Part shown: positions 11,230 through 20,801 of the stretch, one piece after another
Position numbering within the stretch: the first letter of the stretch is position 1
Layout: every line of letters starts with the position of its first letter
Assembly (NCBI RefSeq): GCF_018687715.1
Contig: NC_056766.1
Location: 16,866,001-16,930,000 of the forward strand
Direction of reading: 5' to 3'
DNA length: 64,000 bases
Origin: Carya illinoinensis
Lineage: Eukaryota > Streptophyta > Magnoliopsida > Fagales > Juglandaceae
Notes under the pieces: model-generated
Seen by the model: the letters and a program-made list of their open reading frames with translations, nothing else
Databases searched by the model: none
What the model was told of the DNA's origin: nothing
Position numbers and translations under genes: made by a program

Positions 11230-13403
11230 GACTAGACTGTCCAATAAAGGGTGGGAATGGATGTGGAATGGGTGAAGGTGCTAAAAGAATTGTGTGGAAA
11301 CTTCCGATTGGCTGAAGAGGAATAAGCTGTGATTGAATTGGATGATGGGTCTGCAGAGGTGGCTAGGGAGAAGGGGGATAGAAGCCTAATTGGGAGAATT
11401 TGTATGGAGAGGGTGATTGGAATGAAAGTGCTAGTGGCCACGATGACCAAGATCTGGAGAATTAGTACCCTGGCTGAGTTTGAGGAGGTAGGAAACAACA
11501 CATTTTTCCTTACGTTTGGGACTCATGTAGACAAGTTAAGTTTGGGATGGGCTCCCATGGTTGTCTGACAACCATCCCTTTAACCTGCAAGTGTTTGATG
11601 GTATGTCTCAATCAAATCAATGGTGTTTTAAGACAAGTTTTCTAGGTGCAGATCTACAATCTCCCAATGTCCTTCATGACGAGAGGTTGTGGTGTTCAAA
11701 TTGGAAATTCCTTGGGAAAGGTAATGGAAGTAGAGGTTCCCGATGATGGGGTGGGTTGAGGCCAATATCTACGAGTAAGAATTGAGATCTCTCTACATAA
11801 AGTAATTGCTAGGGGGCCCATAACTAAGATGAATGGGAATAGAATCTAGCCTAACTTCAAATATGAGAAGTTACCATGGATGTGTTTCCGATGTGGCTAG
11901 ATCCTACATGGTAATGCTGGGTGTGATGCGGGTCCTGGTCAAAGGAAGATTAAGGAGGAAGTGATCACTCAATTCGGGACTTGGTTGAAAGTTAACAGTT
12001 TTACTAGAAGGAAAACTTTCAACTATGGTTCAGGGATGGGTAGAAAGTAGGTGGCAATGAATTGCAAGAACAACTCAATAAATGAGGAAGTGGGTAGCAG
12101 GATGGGGGAGGAGGATGGTGGGTTGGAAAGGGAGAAGGGGAAGGGAAGCAGAGATGATGATGAGATGGTGAAAGACAATTGTTCTTTGGTGGATGCAGAT
12201 ATGAGTACAAAATCATTAGGGGAGGTAGGTGAGGCACTACACGAACAAGTGAATGGGTTGGGGATGAGTCTCTTAGTGGAACATGGGCTGTAAGTGGTCA
12301 CTAGTGTGGGTCTAATGCCTCTGGGCAACCGAGATCGTGGGGTGGTAGAGGATTAATGAGGGGATGAGAAGGAAGTTAGATAGTGATTTTATAGAAGATG
12401 AAGTGTTGGTGGTTTTAAAACAAATATCACCTTTTAAGTTACCAGGTCTCGATGGTTTAGGGTTGGATTTTACCAAAACCACTGGGATGTAGTGAGAAAA
12501 AAAACTTGTAATGCAATTTTGGAATTTCTGAATGGGGGAGAAATGTGTCAAGCCCTAAACCACACCTTTATCACTCTAAACCAAAAGTCAAATCTCCTAC
12601 AACATTGAAGGATTATAAGCCTATAAGCCTTTGCAACGTATTGCATAAACTTATCTCCAAAGTGTTGGCTAATAGAGTTAAAAAAGTTTTACACAAGGTC
12701 ATCTCTCCAAATCAAAGTGCCTTTATTCCTGACAAGTTAATAACTGATAATATTATAGTAACCTACGAGATGTTGCACTTCATGAAGACAAGACAGAAGG
12801 GCATTGAAGGGAGTATGGCCATAGTGCAAAGTGGAAATATTTGGAGGCTATGTTGAAAAGGTTGGGGTTTGGTGAAAAAATCAGTAACCTGATTATAAGG
12901 TGTGTATGCTCGGTTAGCTATTCTGTGTTGGTTAATGGCAAGGTTGGAAAGAAGATTTTCCCTTTAAAAGGTATCAGGTAATGGGATAAGGGATCCTCTT
13001 ACATGTTTATCATTTGTGCTGAGGGCCTTAGCCAACTACACTTACTTTTTGCTGACGATTGTGTACTATTTTGCAAAGCCAAGAAGGAAGAGTGGAGAAG
13101 TATCTACTCAATCCTACAAGTTTATGAGAGTGCATTGGAGCAGGTTCTTAAAAAACAGAAGACCTCAATCTTCTTCAGCTCTAACACTAAAAGGGAAGTA
13201 AGAAGGCAAATTTTCAGAGAAGCTGTGGTAGTAGTGTGTGGTAGTTATGAGAGGTATTTGTGGCTACCAGCAGTGGTGGGCAAAGATAGATATAGTGCTT
13301 TTTGAAGTATAAAAGAAAGGGTATGGCTAAAGTTGCATAATTGGAAGAACAATTTTTTGTCGAAGGCTAGAAATGAAGTGTTGATAAAGGCAGTGCTCCA
13401 AAC
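11230..13403 (+). pseudogene. LINE retrotransposon fossil, 5' half (ORF1-like part plus start of reverse transcriptase)
   Basis: 11329-11568 translates to a DUF4283-like domain (KVLVATMTKIWRISTLAEFEEVG...), the usual N-terminal part of plant LINE ORF1. A CCHC-type knuckle remnant with WMCFRCG follows at about 11870-11935. 12400-12856 is reverse transcriptase fingers: SPFKLPGLDG, KDYKPISLCNVLHKLISKVLANR, SPNQSAFIPDKLITDN. The palm motif FADD lies at about 13048-13059. Reading frames are broken many times, and the apurinic endonuclease domain expected between the knuckle and the RT is missing, so there is an internal deletion near 12300. Coding resumes after the Copia insertion at 16493. Long dead. 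Confidence 0.8.
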
Positions 13404-13409
13404 AATACT

Positions 13410-13634
13410 TGATAAGGGAGAATACAATGATTCTCCATAATATGTGATGCATTCATTTTCTATTGCTATAATATGCGCTTGTATAGCTATTGGGATATTT
13501 TGATTATTTGTATTTGATTCTTTCCTATTATATGGGATCACACAACTATAATTATTGTGTATATAATGAGAAGTTATCTCCTCCATATTATAAGGAGGAT
13601 TTCAGCCATTGACCATTGTTTGTCAAGTATCTTT
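13410..13634 (+). repeat. Copia 5' LTR
   Basis: About 225 bp. Compared with the right LTR it contains about 78 extra bases between two short GTATA-type direct repeats. The right copy has apparently lost them. A PBS-like TGGTATTAG follows immediately. Confidence 0.75.
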
Positions 13635-13789
13635 ATGGTATTAGTTTCAAGGATTTTTTTTTTCTTTTTTTTTTCCTCACCATGGCTGACTCATCTTCTT
13701 GATCTCCTACTCTTTTGCTCAACACATCGTGCATATGCTCACCATTAAACTGACCTCCTCCAACTACTTGTGGAGAAATCAATGAGGTA

Positions 13790-14395
13790 CTAGGTTTATG
13801 TCATTCCCATGAGGCTTGGCGTGCTCTTGAAGTCTCATTCTCGCACCTCTCAAAGACTCAAGAACTACAACTCAAGGATGAACTCCAGTTGATGCAACAC
13901 ATCTCTCAATCCATTGCTGAGTTTTCTCGAACCTTCAAAGGTCTTTGCGATCAACTGGCTGCGATTAGTCGTCTCATTGACGACACAGATAAAGTCCACT
14001 GGTATTTACGAGCTTTGGGACTCAACTACAAGATCATCTCTACCACTATGATGTCACAGCTTTCGCTAACCTCTTTTACAGAGATTGTTCTGAAAGCTTT
14101 GAGCCATGAGATCTTTGAACGATCGGTCTCCTATTCATCTTCCAACTTTGCCTATTATGTGTAGCAGACTTCCAAAGTGGCAAGAACTAAGAAAGGGAAG
14201 CATTGGTCTCCAACCTCTTCTACAATTTCTGATAATTTGAAGTCGTCATTCGCCTCCTCTGTTCACTGTCAGTTATGCGACAATGAGGGACACTTGGCAA
14301 AACATTGCTGGAACTTCTTGAAACTCAAGAAGAAACAATCAGCTAATCTTGCTGAAGCATTTTCTGCCTACTCAATTCAACAATTCAAGATTTGA
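13790..14395 (+). pseudogene. Copia gag remnant (UBN2-type) with zinc knuckle
   Basis: 13889-14164 matches plant Copia gag of the UBN2 kind: ISQSIAEFSRTFKGLCDQL, then a LTSFTEIVLKALSHE segment. A stop separates this from 14177-14395, which carries the nucleocapsid knuckle CQLCDNEGHLAKHC (C-X2-C-X4-H-X4-C) at about 14270-14311. The protein would package element RNA. It is inactive here because of the stops. Confidence 0.8.
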
Positions 14396-14692
14396 ATGAC
14401 TTTGAATGGTTCCCTAACTCTAGTGCAACGTCCTACATGACAAGTGACATTCGAGAGTGTGGTTGGCATTTCATCTAGATGTGTCGTGGTTGGCAATGGT
14501 TAGCCTTTAGCAATCTCTCATACTGGTTCCATTTCATCTCTTGTTCCATCCAGTCCTCTTCTTTTATCAAATGTCTTAATTGTTCCTAGAATTAAGAAAA
14601 GTCTTATTTCTATTAGTTAGCTTACTAAAGATAATAATTGTTGTGTTACCTTTTCTTCATCTAGTTTTACCATACAGGATCGAGTCATAAGA

Positions 14693-15445
14693 GTGGTACT
14701 GGGAGTTGGAAGATGTGAAAATTGTCTCTATATTTTGGATCGTCATCATCATGCCTTCGTGTCCACTATTTCTCCACTACGAGCCCATGTTCGTTTATGG
14801 CATACTCGCCTTGGACATCTAGATTGTCGTACTATTGCTTCTCTTTCTAGATTAGGATCTATTTCCTGTAGTGATAAATTGATGGACACTTATCTTGAAA
14901 TTTGTGTTGGTTTTAGACTTGGCAAAAGCCACCGTATACCTTTTTCTCTAAATGATGAACATTGTGCCATGCCTTTCGATCGTTTACGTTGTGACTTATG
15001 GGGTCTATCACCAATTCTTTCTTTTACTGGATATAGATATTATGTGGTGTTTATTAATGATTGCACTAGATTTAGTTGGATATTCCCTTTGAAACACAAA
15101 TCTAATTTCTTTGATACTTTCATCAATTTACAACGTTATATTGAGACACAATTTTCAGCAAAAATAAAATCGTTTCAGTGTGATGGTGGAACTGAATTTA
15201 CCATTAATAAGTTCCATTCCCATCTACATTCTTGTGGTATTGTTCTTCGTCTGGCATGTCCTTACACTCCTAGTCAGAATGACATTGTTGAATGCAAGTA
15301 TTGCCATGTTATTGAAACAGGTCTTACCCTTATGTTTCATGCCTGTGTGCTACTCTTTTTGTGGGTTGAGGCCTTCTCTACTGCCATCTTTCTCATTAAC
15401 CGACTCCCGTCACCATCTTGTTGTGAGCTCTTGCTTGGTAAGTAA
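14693..15445 (+). pseudogene. Copia integrase remnant
   Basis: An open stretch of 250 codons begins with the GAG-pre-integrase segment (LWHTRLGHLDCRTIASL, with its HxRLGH feature). The integrase core follows: FDRLRCDLWG (first Asp), FQCDGGTEF (second Asp), and the Glu region changed to NDIVECKYCH where family members have a form close to NGVAERKNRH. It ends at a stop after LPSPSC. Downstream sequence to about 15850 continues in broken frames. Confidence 0.85.
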
Positions 15446-16080
15446 CCAGATTATTCTATACTTCACACTTTTTCGTGTCTTTGCTTCCCTTATTTGAGAG
15501 ATTACTCACCAGATAAATTATCTAAAAAATCTGCTCCTTGTGTCTTTTTAGGTTACAGTACCCTTCATAAATGATTCCAATGATTAGACCGAAAGACACA
15601 TGCAGTTTTCTAAAAATATTTTGCATAAAAATATTTTTCCTTATAATGGTGATTCTGTGCAAAATTTGTAGCCCAACATTGACTATATTCATTTTTCTGA
15701 TTGTCAAGAATGTGTCTCTAGTTCTTCTAATGTTGGTTCTTCAGATTATTTGCCTTCACCATCCTTTTCAAGTTCACTGTGTCTATCTTGCAATGATACT
15801 CCACGCCTGTCCTCGAATCCTTCCCCTGATCTGCAGGTTTCTCTTCCTATGAAATCCATATAGGATTTTGCAGTCCGGACTCTATTGTTCCTCCACCCGT
15901 TTCTTCAGTTCCTCATGTGACCACTTCTAGCCATCTGATGATTACCAGAGGGAAAACAGGTATATTCAAACTACAGTTGTATCATGCTATGACTGTTTTG
16001 TCTTCTTCTAGGATTTTTTAGACTCTTCTTGCTCTCAAAGAGCCTCGAGGCTTCAAGTCTGCTACAAAACACTCTTAATG

Positions 16081-16340
16081 GCTCTCGGCTATGGATGATG
16101 AAATTCAAGTTTTGAAGAAAAATGATACGTGGGTTCTTATACCTCGTCCTAAGAATCATAATGTTGTTCGTTGTCACTAGATTTTCAAAACAAAGCTTTG
16201 CTCTGATGGGTCTATTGAGTGCCATAAGGCACATCTTATGGCTCAAGGATTTTCTTAGGTTCATGGTCTGGACTTTGGCGACACCTTTAGACTGTGGTGT
16301 GCCCTGCTACGGTCAGAATCATTTTGTCCTTGGCAGTGGG
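16081..16340 (+). pseudogene. Copia reverse transcriptase, N-terminal stub
   Basis: The broken frame reads WLSAMDDEIQVLKKNDTWVLIP, an IFKTKLCSDGSIECHKAHLMAQGF segment, then FGDTF and ATVRIILSLAV, the standard opening of Copia RT. At about 16340 it abuts the right LTR, so the catalytic YVDD region and RNase H have been deleted. Confidence 0.8.
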
Positions 16341-16487
16341 TGATAAGGGAGAATCGAATAATTCTCCATAATATGTGCTACATTCATTTTCTATTGCCAT
16401 AATATCCGCTTGTATATAATGAGAAATTATCTCCTTCTTATTGTAAGGAGGATTTCAGCCATTTATCATTGTTTGTCAAACATATTT
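16341..16487 (+). repeat. Copia 3' LTR (shortened)
   Basis: Homologous to 13410-13634 but about 147 bp. A roughly 78-bp segment is absent at a GTATA repeat. It is followed by the AATAC duplication and then by LINE coding sequence. Confidence 0.75.
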
Positions 16488-16492
16488 AATAC

Positions 16493-18208
16493 CAGCATAC
16501 TAGATGAATGTTTTCCAACTGCCAAAGAAGTTGTATAGTGAAATTGAAAGTATGATAGTCAGATTCTAGTGGAGTCAATGGTAGGAAAAAAGGAGGGGGT
16601 GGGGGGGAGGGAGGGGATACACTAGAAGAAATGGAGTTGGATGGGGCTTACAAAGGCAAAGGGATGACTGGGCTTTAGGACCTAAGTTGCTTTAATAGTG
16701 TAATGTTAGGAAAATAAGGGTGGAGATTGCTCAAGGAACCTCAGTCACTTGTGGCACAAGTTTATCAAGAGAAATACTATAAGCATACCCAGTTCTTGAA
16801 TGCTTCCATAACAAAGTCTTCATCTTTAATATGAAGAAGTATTAGGTCAACCATGGAGGTGGTGAAGGAATGATTAGTTTGGAGAGTGAGGAATGGTAAG
16901 TCCATAAGCATTTGGGGTCAGAGTTGCCTACTCCTAATACTCACTGTGTCCAGTCACTAGTGAGGGTTCTTATTGCTAATTCCAGGATTTGTGACCTTAT
17001 TAATGAGTAAGATGGGAGCTGGAGGTAGACCTAATTGCTGAGATTTTCAATGAAGAGGAAGCACAGGTAATAAGTACCATTCCTATTACTCGTGTGGGGG
17101 TTGCTAACAAGTTGATTTGGGGTCTAGAAAAAAATAGCATGTATTCCGTAAGGAGTGCATATCACATGGTGCAACAAATGAGAGGGGTAGGTGAGAGGGG
17201 TCCCTCGGATGAAAATGAGGAAAAATCCATATGGAAGAAGTTATGGAGGCTGGATGTGCCTTGGGCTGCTAGATATTTTGTTTGGAAGGCTGCAAATAAT
17301 ATCTTACCTACAAGGGAAAATCTATGGCAGAGGAAAATAGTTGAAGATTCATTATGCCCTATATGCAAAACAGAGGAAGAAGATGTACTGAATGCATTAA
17401 AGAACTGCCCAGCTGCTATGGATGTGTGGGGAGGGAGGGATTTTGTGCAACTTTGGTTAGAGTTGTGTTGCAAATTACAAAAAGAAAAATTAGAGGAAGT
17501 GGCAGTTATAATGAAAGATATATGGTATAGTAGGAATAATTTTGTTTTTCAAAATGACTTTACTAGTCTTTGTAGAATTGTACAGATAGCAACTGTTGGG
17601 CTTGAAGAGTATCATGAAGTAAATCGAATGAAGGGGATAAGCAAGAAACCAGAAACTATAAAAAGAAAAAACACTTTTTGGGAGAAACCAACTTTGAATA
17701 AAGCCAACTTTGATGGGGCCTTAGATGGTAGGAAAACAAAAGATGAGGATGGATGTTGTGATAAGAGACAATAATGGTGATGTTATAGTATTCATGTGTG
17801 TTGCTAGGAGTTGTGTAATTTCCCCCTATATGGTAGAAGGTATAGCGTTATGGAGAGTCATGGTGTTGTTCATGAAACTAAGATTCGAAGATGTGATATT
17901 TGAAGGGAATACCAAGAAACTAATCGAAGCTGTGAAGTCTAATCGAAGCTGTGAAGTCTAATGAAGAAGATGTGTCATGGAGAGGATAGATTACAGAGGA
18001 CATAAAAATTTTGTGGCATGCTCGCAGAAGGTGGTCTTGGGATTCAATCGCAGGAAAGGCAACGAAGTGGCACAGCAAATGGCCAAAATGGCTTTGTAGA
18101 TAGATGGGGAGAAGTACTGGATGGAAGAAGTTTTTGAGAATTTATACACTTTGATTGTAAATAAAAAAGGATGTAAAGTGAACAATTAATGAAATGAATA
18201 CAAAATTT

Positions 18209-18211
<3 letters not shown>
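16493..18211 (+). pseudogene. LINE retrotransposon fossil, 3' half (RT end, zf-RVT, RNase H)
   Basis: Directly after the Copia insertion the frame gives a CCAGCATAC-encoded PAY segment and NVFQLPKKLYSEIES, the continuation of the LINE RT interrupted at 13403 after KAVLQTI. 17094-17480 is a zf-RVT domain: MYSVRSAYHMV, VPWAARYFVWKAANNILPT, and a CPIC...C cluster. 17690-18110 is a plant-type RNase H (RVT_3): KANFDGAL, then VEGIALWRVMVLFMKLRFEDV and a FEGNTKKLIEA segment. The protein would nick and reverse-transcribe its own RNA, but stops and frameshifts kill it. It ends close to a long GA repeat. Confidence 0.8.

Positions 18212-18297
<86 letters not shown>
18212..18297. repeat. (GA)43 microsatellite
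   Basis: An 86-bp perfect GA run directly after the 3' end of the LINE remnant. Its position suggests it grew from the LINE tail or target junction, but that is inference. Confidence 0.95.
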
Positions 18298-18300
<3 letters not shown>

Positions 18301-18397
18301 GTTCTACCTTCGATTTTGACTTCACATGCAAAAAGCCAGGACAATGATAGAAACACTACTTTTATAACTCTGTTTAAAATGAATGATGTTTTTATAA

Positions 18398-18575
18398 AGA
18401 AAAATTCTATTTATCATCCTCATACCATATATCATACATTTTTTTTTTCTCTTACTAAATATGTGGTGTATGGATGGTAAATAGAAAAAATAATTAGTTT
18501 ATGAAGAATAAAAAATAAAAATAAAAATAAGTGTTGTGTGTAAGGATGATGAGTTGCAAAACTCTTTTATAAATT
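18398..18575. mobile_element. MITE-like foldback, TTATCATCC family
   Basis: The left part, TTCTATTTATCATCCTCATACCATAT (about 18404-18430), is matched inversely by GTGGTGTATGGATGGTAAATAG (about 18463-18484) and again by GTAAGGATGATGAG near 18541. The arm sequence resembles the element at 33175-33357. Exact ends and a target duplication could not be fixed. Confidence 0.4.
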
Positions 18576-19840
18576 AACGATAATCTTACAACTCATTGTT
18601 TAAAAATATCCTCAATTTGAAAGAGGGAAAAACAAAAGTTGTAAAAGGAGTTGCTCTATGGTTGCTAAAAATGCCACCATCAACTTGAGCAAAACATGTG
18701 ATAAATTGCAAAACCTTAAAAGGTGAGCACTGCTTTCTATATAATTATGGCACAGAATTTGAATAGATATTAAGTGCATAACAACTAAGTTGATCCTCTC
18801 TCTCCAAAAAGTGTTCCTCTCTTTTACAAAAATCCATTGCTGTCCGTTCGCCAGAGGAGGGGGGGTTGGAGATTCAACTCCACCACCCTCCCCCCTTCAC
18901 TAGCCTCAGTCTCAACTTAGACTTGTTTTTTCCCGCTATCTCTATCAAAGCTAGCTAATTTGTTGCTTTATGGCAATCAAGATTTGACACACTCCTTGCC
19001 ATTAGCCTCCCCAGATGTTGATCTTCAAGTCGATAGAATAAATCTGTCCATTTAAACTGTGCATTCGCCTCGCACGTGGCTTATGGCTAGCGCGAGTTTC
19101 ACGTGCCGCATCTGGGGTCGCTTCCTGCCACCACGCACAACACCATTGGGATTAGCGGCGTTGGATCTTCCTATTCACCATCCACTCCTTTTCAGGAGTG
19201 GCGCATCCTACACACGCCATCATCACCAATGGTGACCCCTCGTTGGCGATTTGTCTCAATTTCCCGTTACTTTCCTATGTTCCGGCTTTCCCTAACCAAG
19301 GATTGAGTAAAAGTGGATGTGATAGTTCCTTCCAGCCAGTCCAGACCAACACATTGCAGCATACCCCTGTTTACTACAGCTTCTACCTGCAGTTTTATAA
19401 TCTGTCTGTCATACTATTTAAAAACCATCACCAAGCAGTTTCCCTTTGTGGCAAATGGGTGGGAAGTCAAAGGATTGGCTCCAATCACCCATTTTTTCCT
19501 CTTTTTTTGCGTTGTAATATGTTGACTTTGGGAAGACTATAAGGAACTTCTACCTTATTAAACTTGTATCTTGTATCCACTAGTTTATCTATAAATGTCT
19601 TATTTTGCTAAAAAAAAATTACAACACACAATTCCAGGCAATCTATATAAGTTTTTAAGTCATGTAAGCATATATTCTTTTGCTAACTAACTTATCCCCA
19701 ACCTTTACAATTTCTAACTGAATCTACATTTAATATTCATAAGAGGAACCAATCCCTTTGATGTTGCTTAAGAAATTTGACATGTAGTGGCTAGTAAGCC
19801 TGTCATTGAAATACTAGAAGATATGTGCGGACCTGCAGAT
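18576..19840. other. Unassigned intergenic segment, partly retroposon-like
   Basis: 18576-18830 is AT-rich with nothing recognised. 18840-19610 is more GC-rich and ends in a TTGTATC/TAAATGTCTTATTTTGCT stretch followed by nine A residues (about 19610). That looks like the 3' end of a retroelement or retroposed transcript. Its short ORFs show no family. The last about 200 bases are the 3' flank of the CBS-domain gene. Confidence 0.35.
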
Positions 19841-19841
19841 G

Positions 19842-20761
19842 CTAAGAAGGGTTAAGAAATGGAGAAGTGCTAGTGACAGATGAATCCATAGGGGAGGGCT
19901 CTGGTGATTGCAACTCCATATCCATTTCCTTAGACGCATGCATGTTGACCTTTATCCTGCATTCACAAACAATGATGTCAGTTTCAATTTTGTATTGGAA
20001 AATACTATAGACACAAAATGATCCCACACAAATAATTCCCTTTGACCTTTATCCTTCCCTCCCCCGTGCCCGCCCTTGCCCTCTCCTAGTGCCCCCTCCC
20101 TGAGCGCGACTATTGTGATCGAAAACCACCCCATGGTGGGTAGAAGACGTTGAAGCACAATTGGTGTGGTGGCCGTCGACGAGTTGCGGCGGTGGTGAGG
20201 GGGAAGATGGGTAATGACAACCCGAGACCTACACAACTCGTCAGCTGGAAGAGAAAGGGAGGAGAGAGAGACAGAGGGATGGGTGGCGGATTGTTGGCAA
20301 TGGGTTCTGGGCAACAACAACGGCAACAACAATGAGTTGTGGTTGTGAGCTAGAAGAGGAAAGGAGGAGGGAGATGGGAAGGGAGAGCAGCAGGGGAAAG
20401 AGGCAGAGCAGGTGAGGGGGGAACCTCTGCTAGTGGTGGTTGTCAACGATCTATGGCAGTGGTGGGCGTAGTTGAGGGGAGGGGGCGCATAGGGAAGAGA
20501 GGTTGTTGCTAAGGGGAGAGGGTGCATGGGGAAAGAAGAGAGAAAGGGAAAGTGGGGAAAGAGAGGCTAGGAAAAATGGATACATGACATACTAATATTG
20601 TACCACATTAGTGTGTGGAATCCTTTTGTGTCTCTAGCAGCTCCCTTTTGTATTAATTCAAACATTGCTCACTACATGGCAAATCAAGGAACCAAGGTGT
20701 TCTTCAATTTTCTGAGAAGCATAGTCTCTTGACCTTACCATGACATAATTAAGTTGCAGGC

Positions 20762-20801
<40 letters not shown>

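Larger units (their letters stand above)
13404..16492 (+). mobile_element. Copia LTR retrotransposon inserted in the LINE, internally deleted
   Basis: LTR-like copies lie at about 13410-13634 and 16341-16487, both starting TGATAAGGGAGAAT. AATAC flanks the element at 13404-13408 and 16488-16492, a 5-bp target duplication. Just after the left LTR, TGGTATTAG (about 13636) is a decayed initiator-Met-tRNA primer site. The order gag, integrase, reverse transcriptase identifies Copia. The reverse transcriptase runs only to ILSLAV and then meets the right LTR, so the rest of RT and RNase H is deleted. Many stops show it is inactive. Confidence 0.85.

Noticed and set aside
18044..18331. Frame with a long Ser-Leu repeat
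   Set aside because: Product of the GA microsatellite.
19952..20527. 191-codon minus-strand frame overlapping the last CBS-gene exon
   Set aside because: It runs through the intron and the MULE-like element; the rest is low-complexity Pro/Ser/His sequence.
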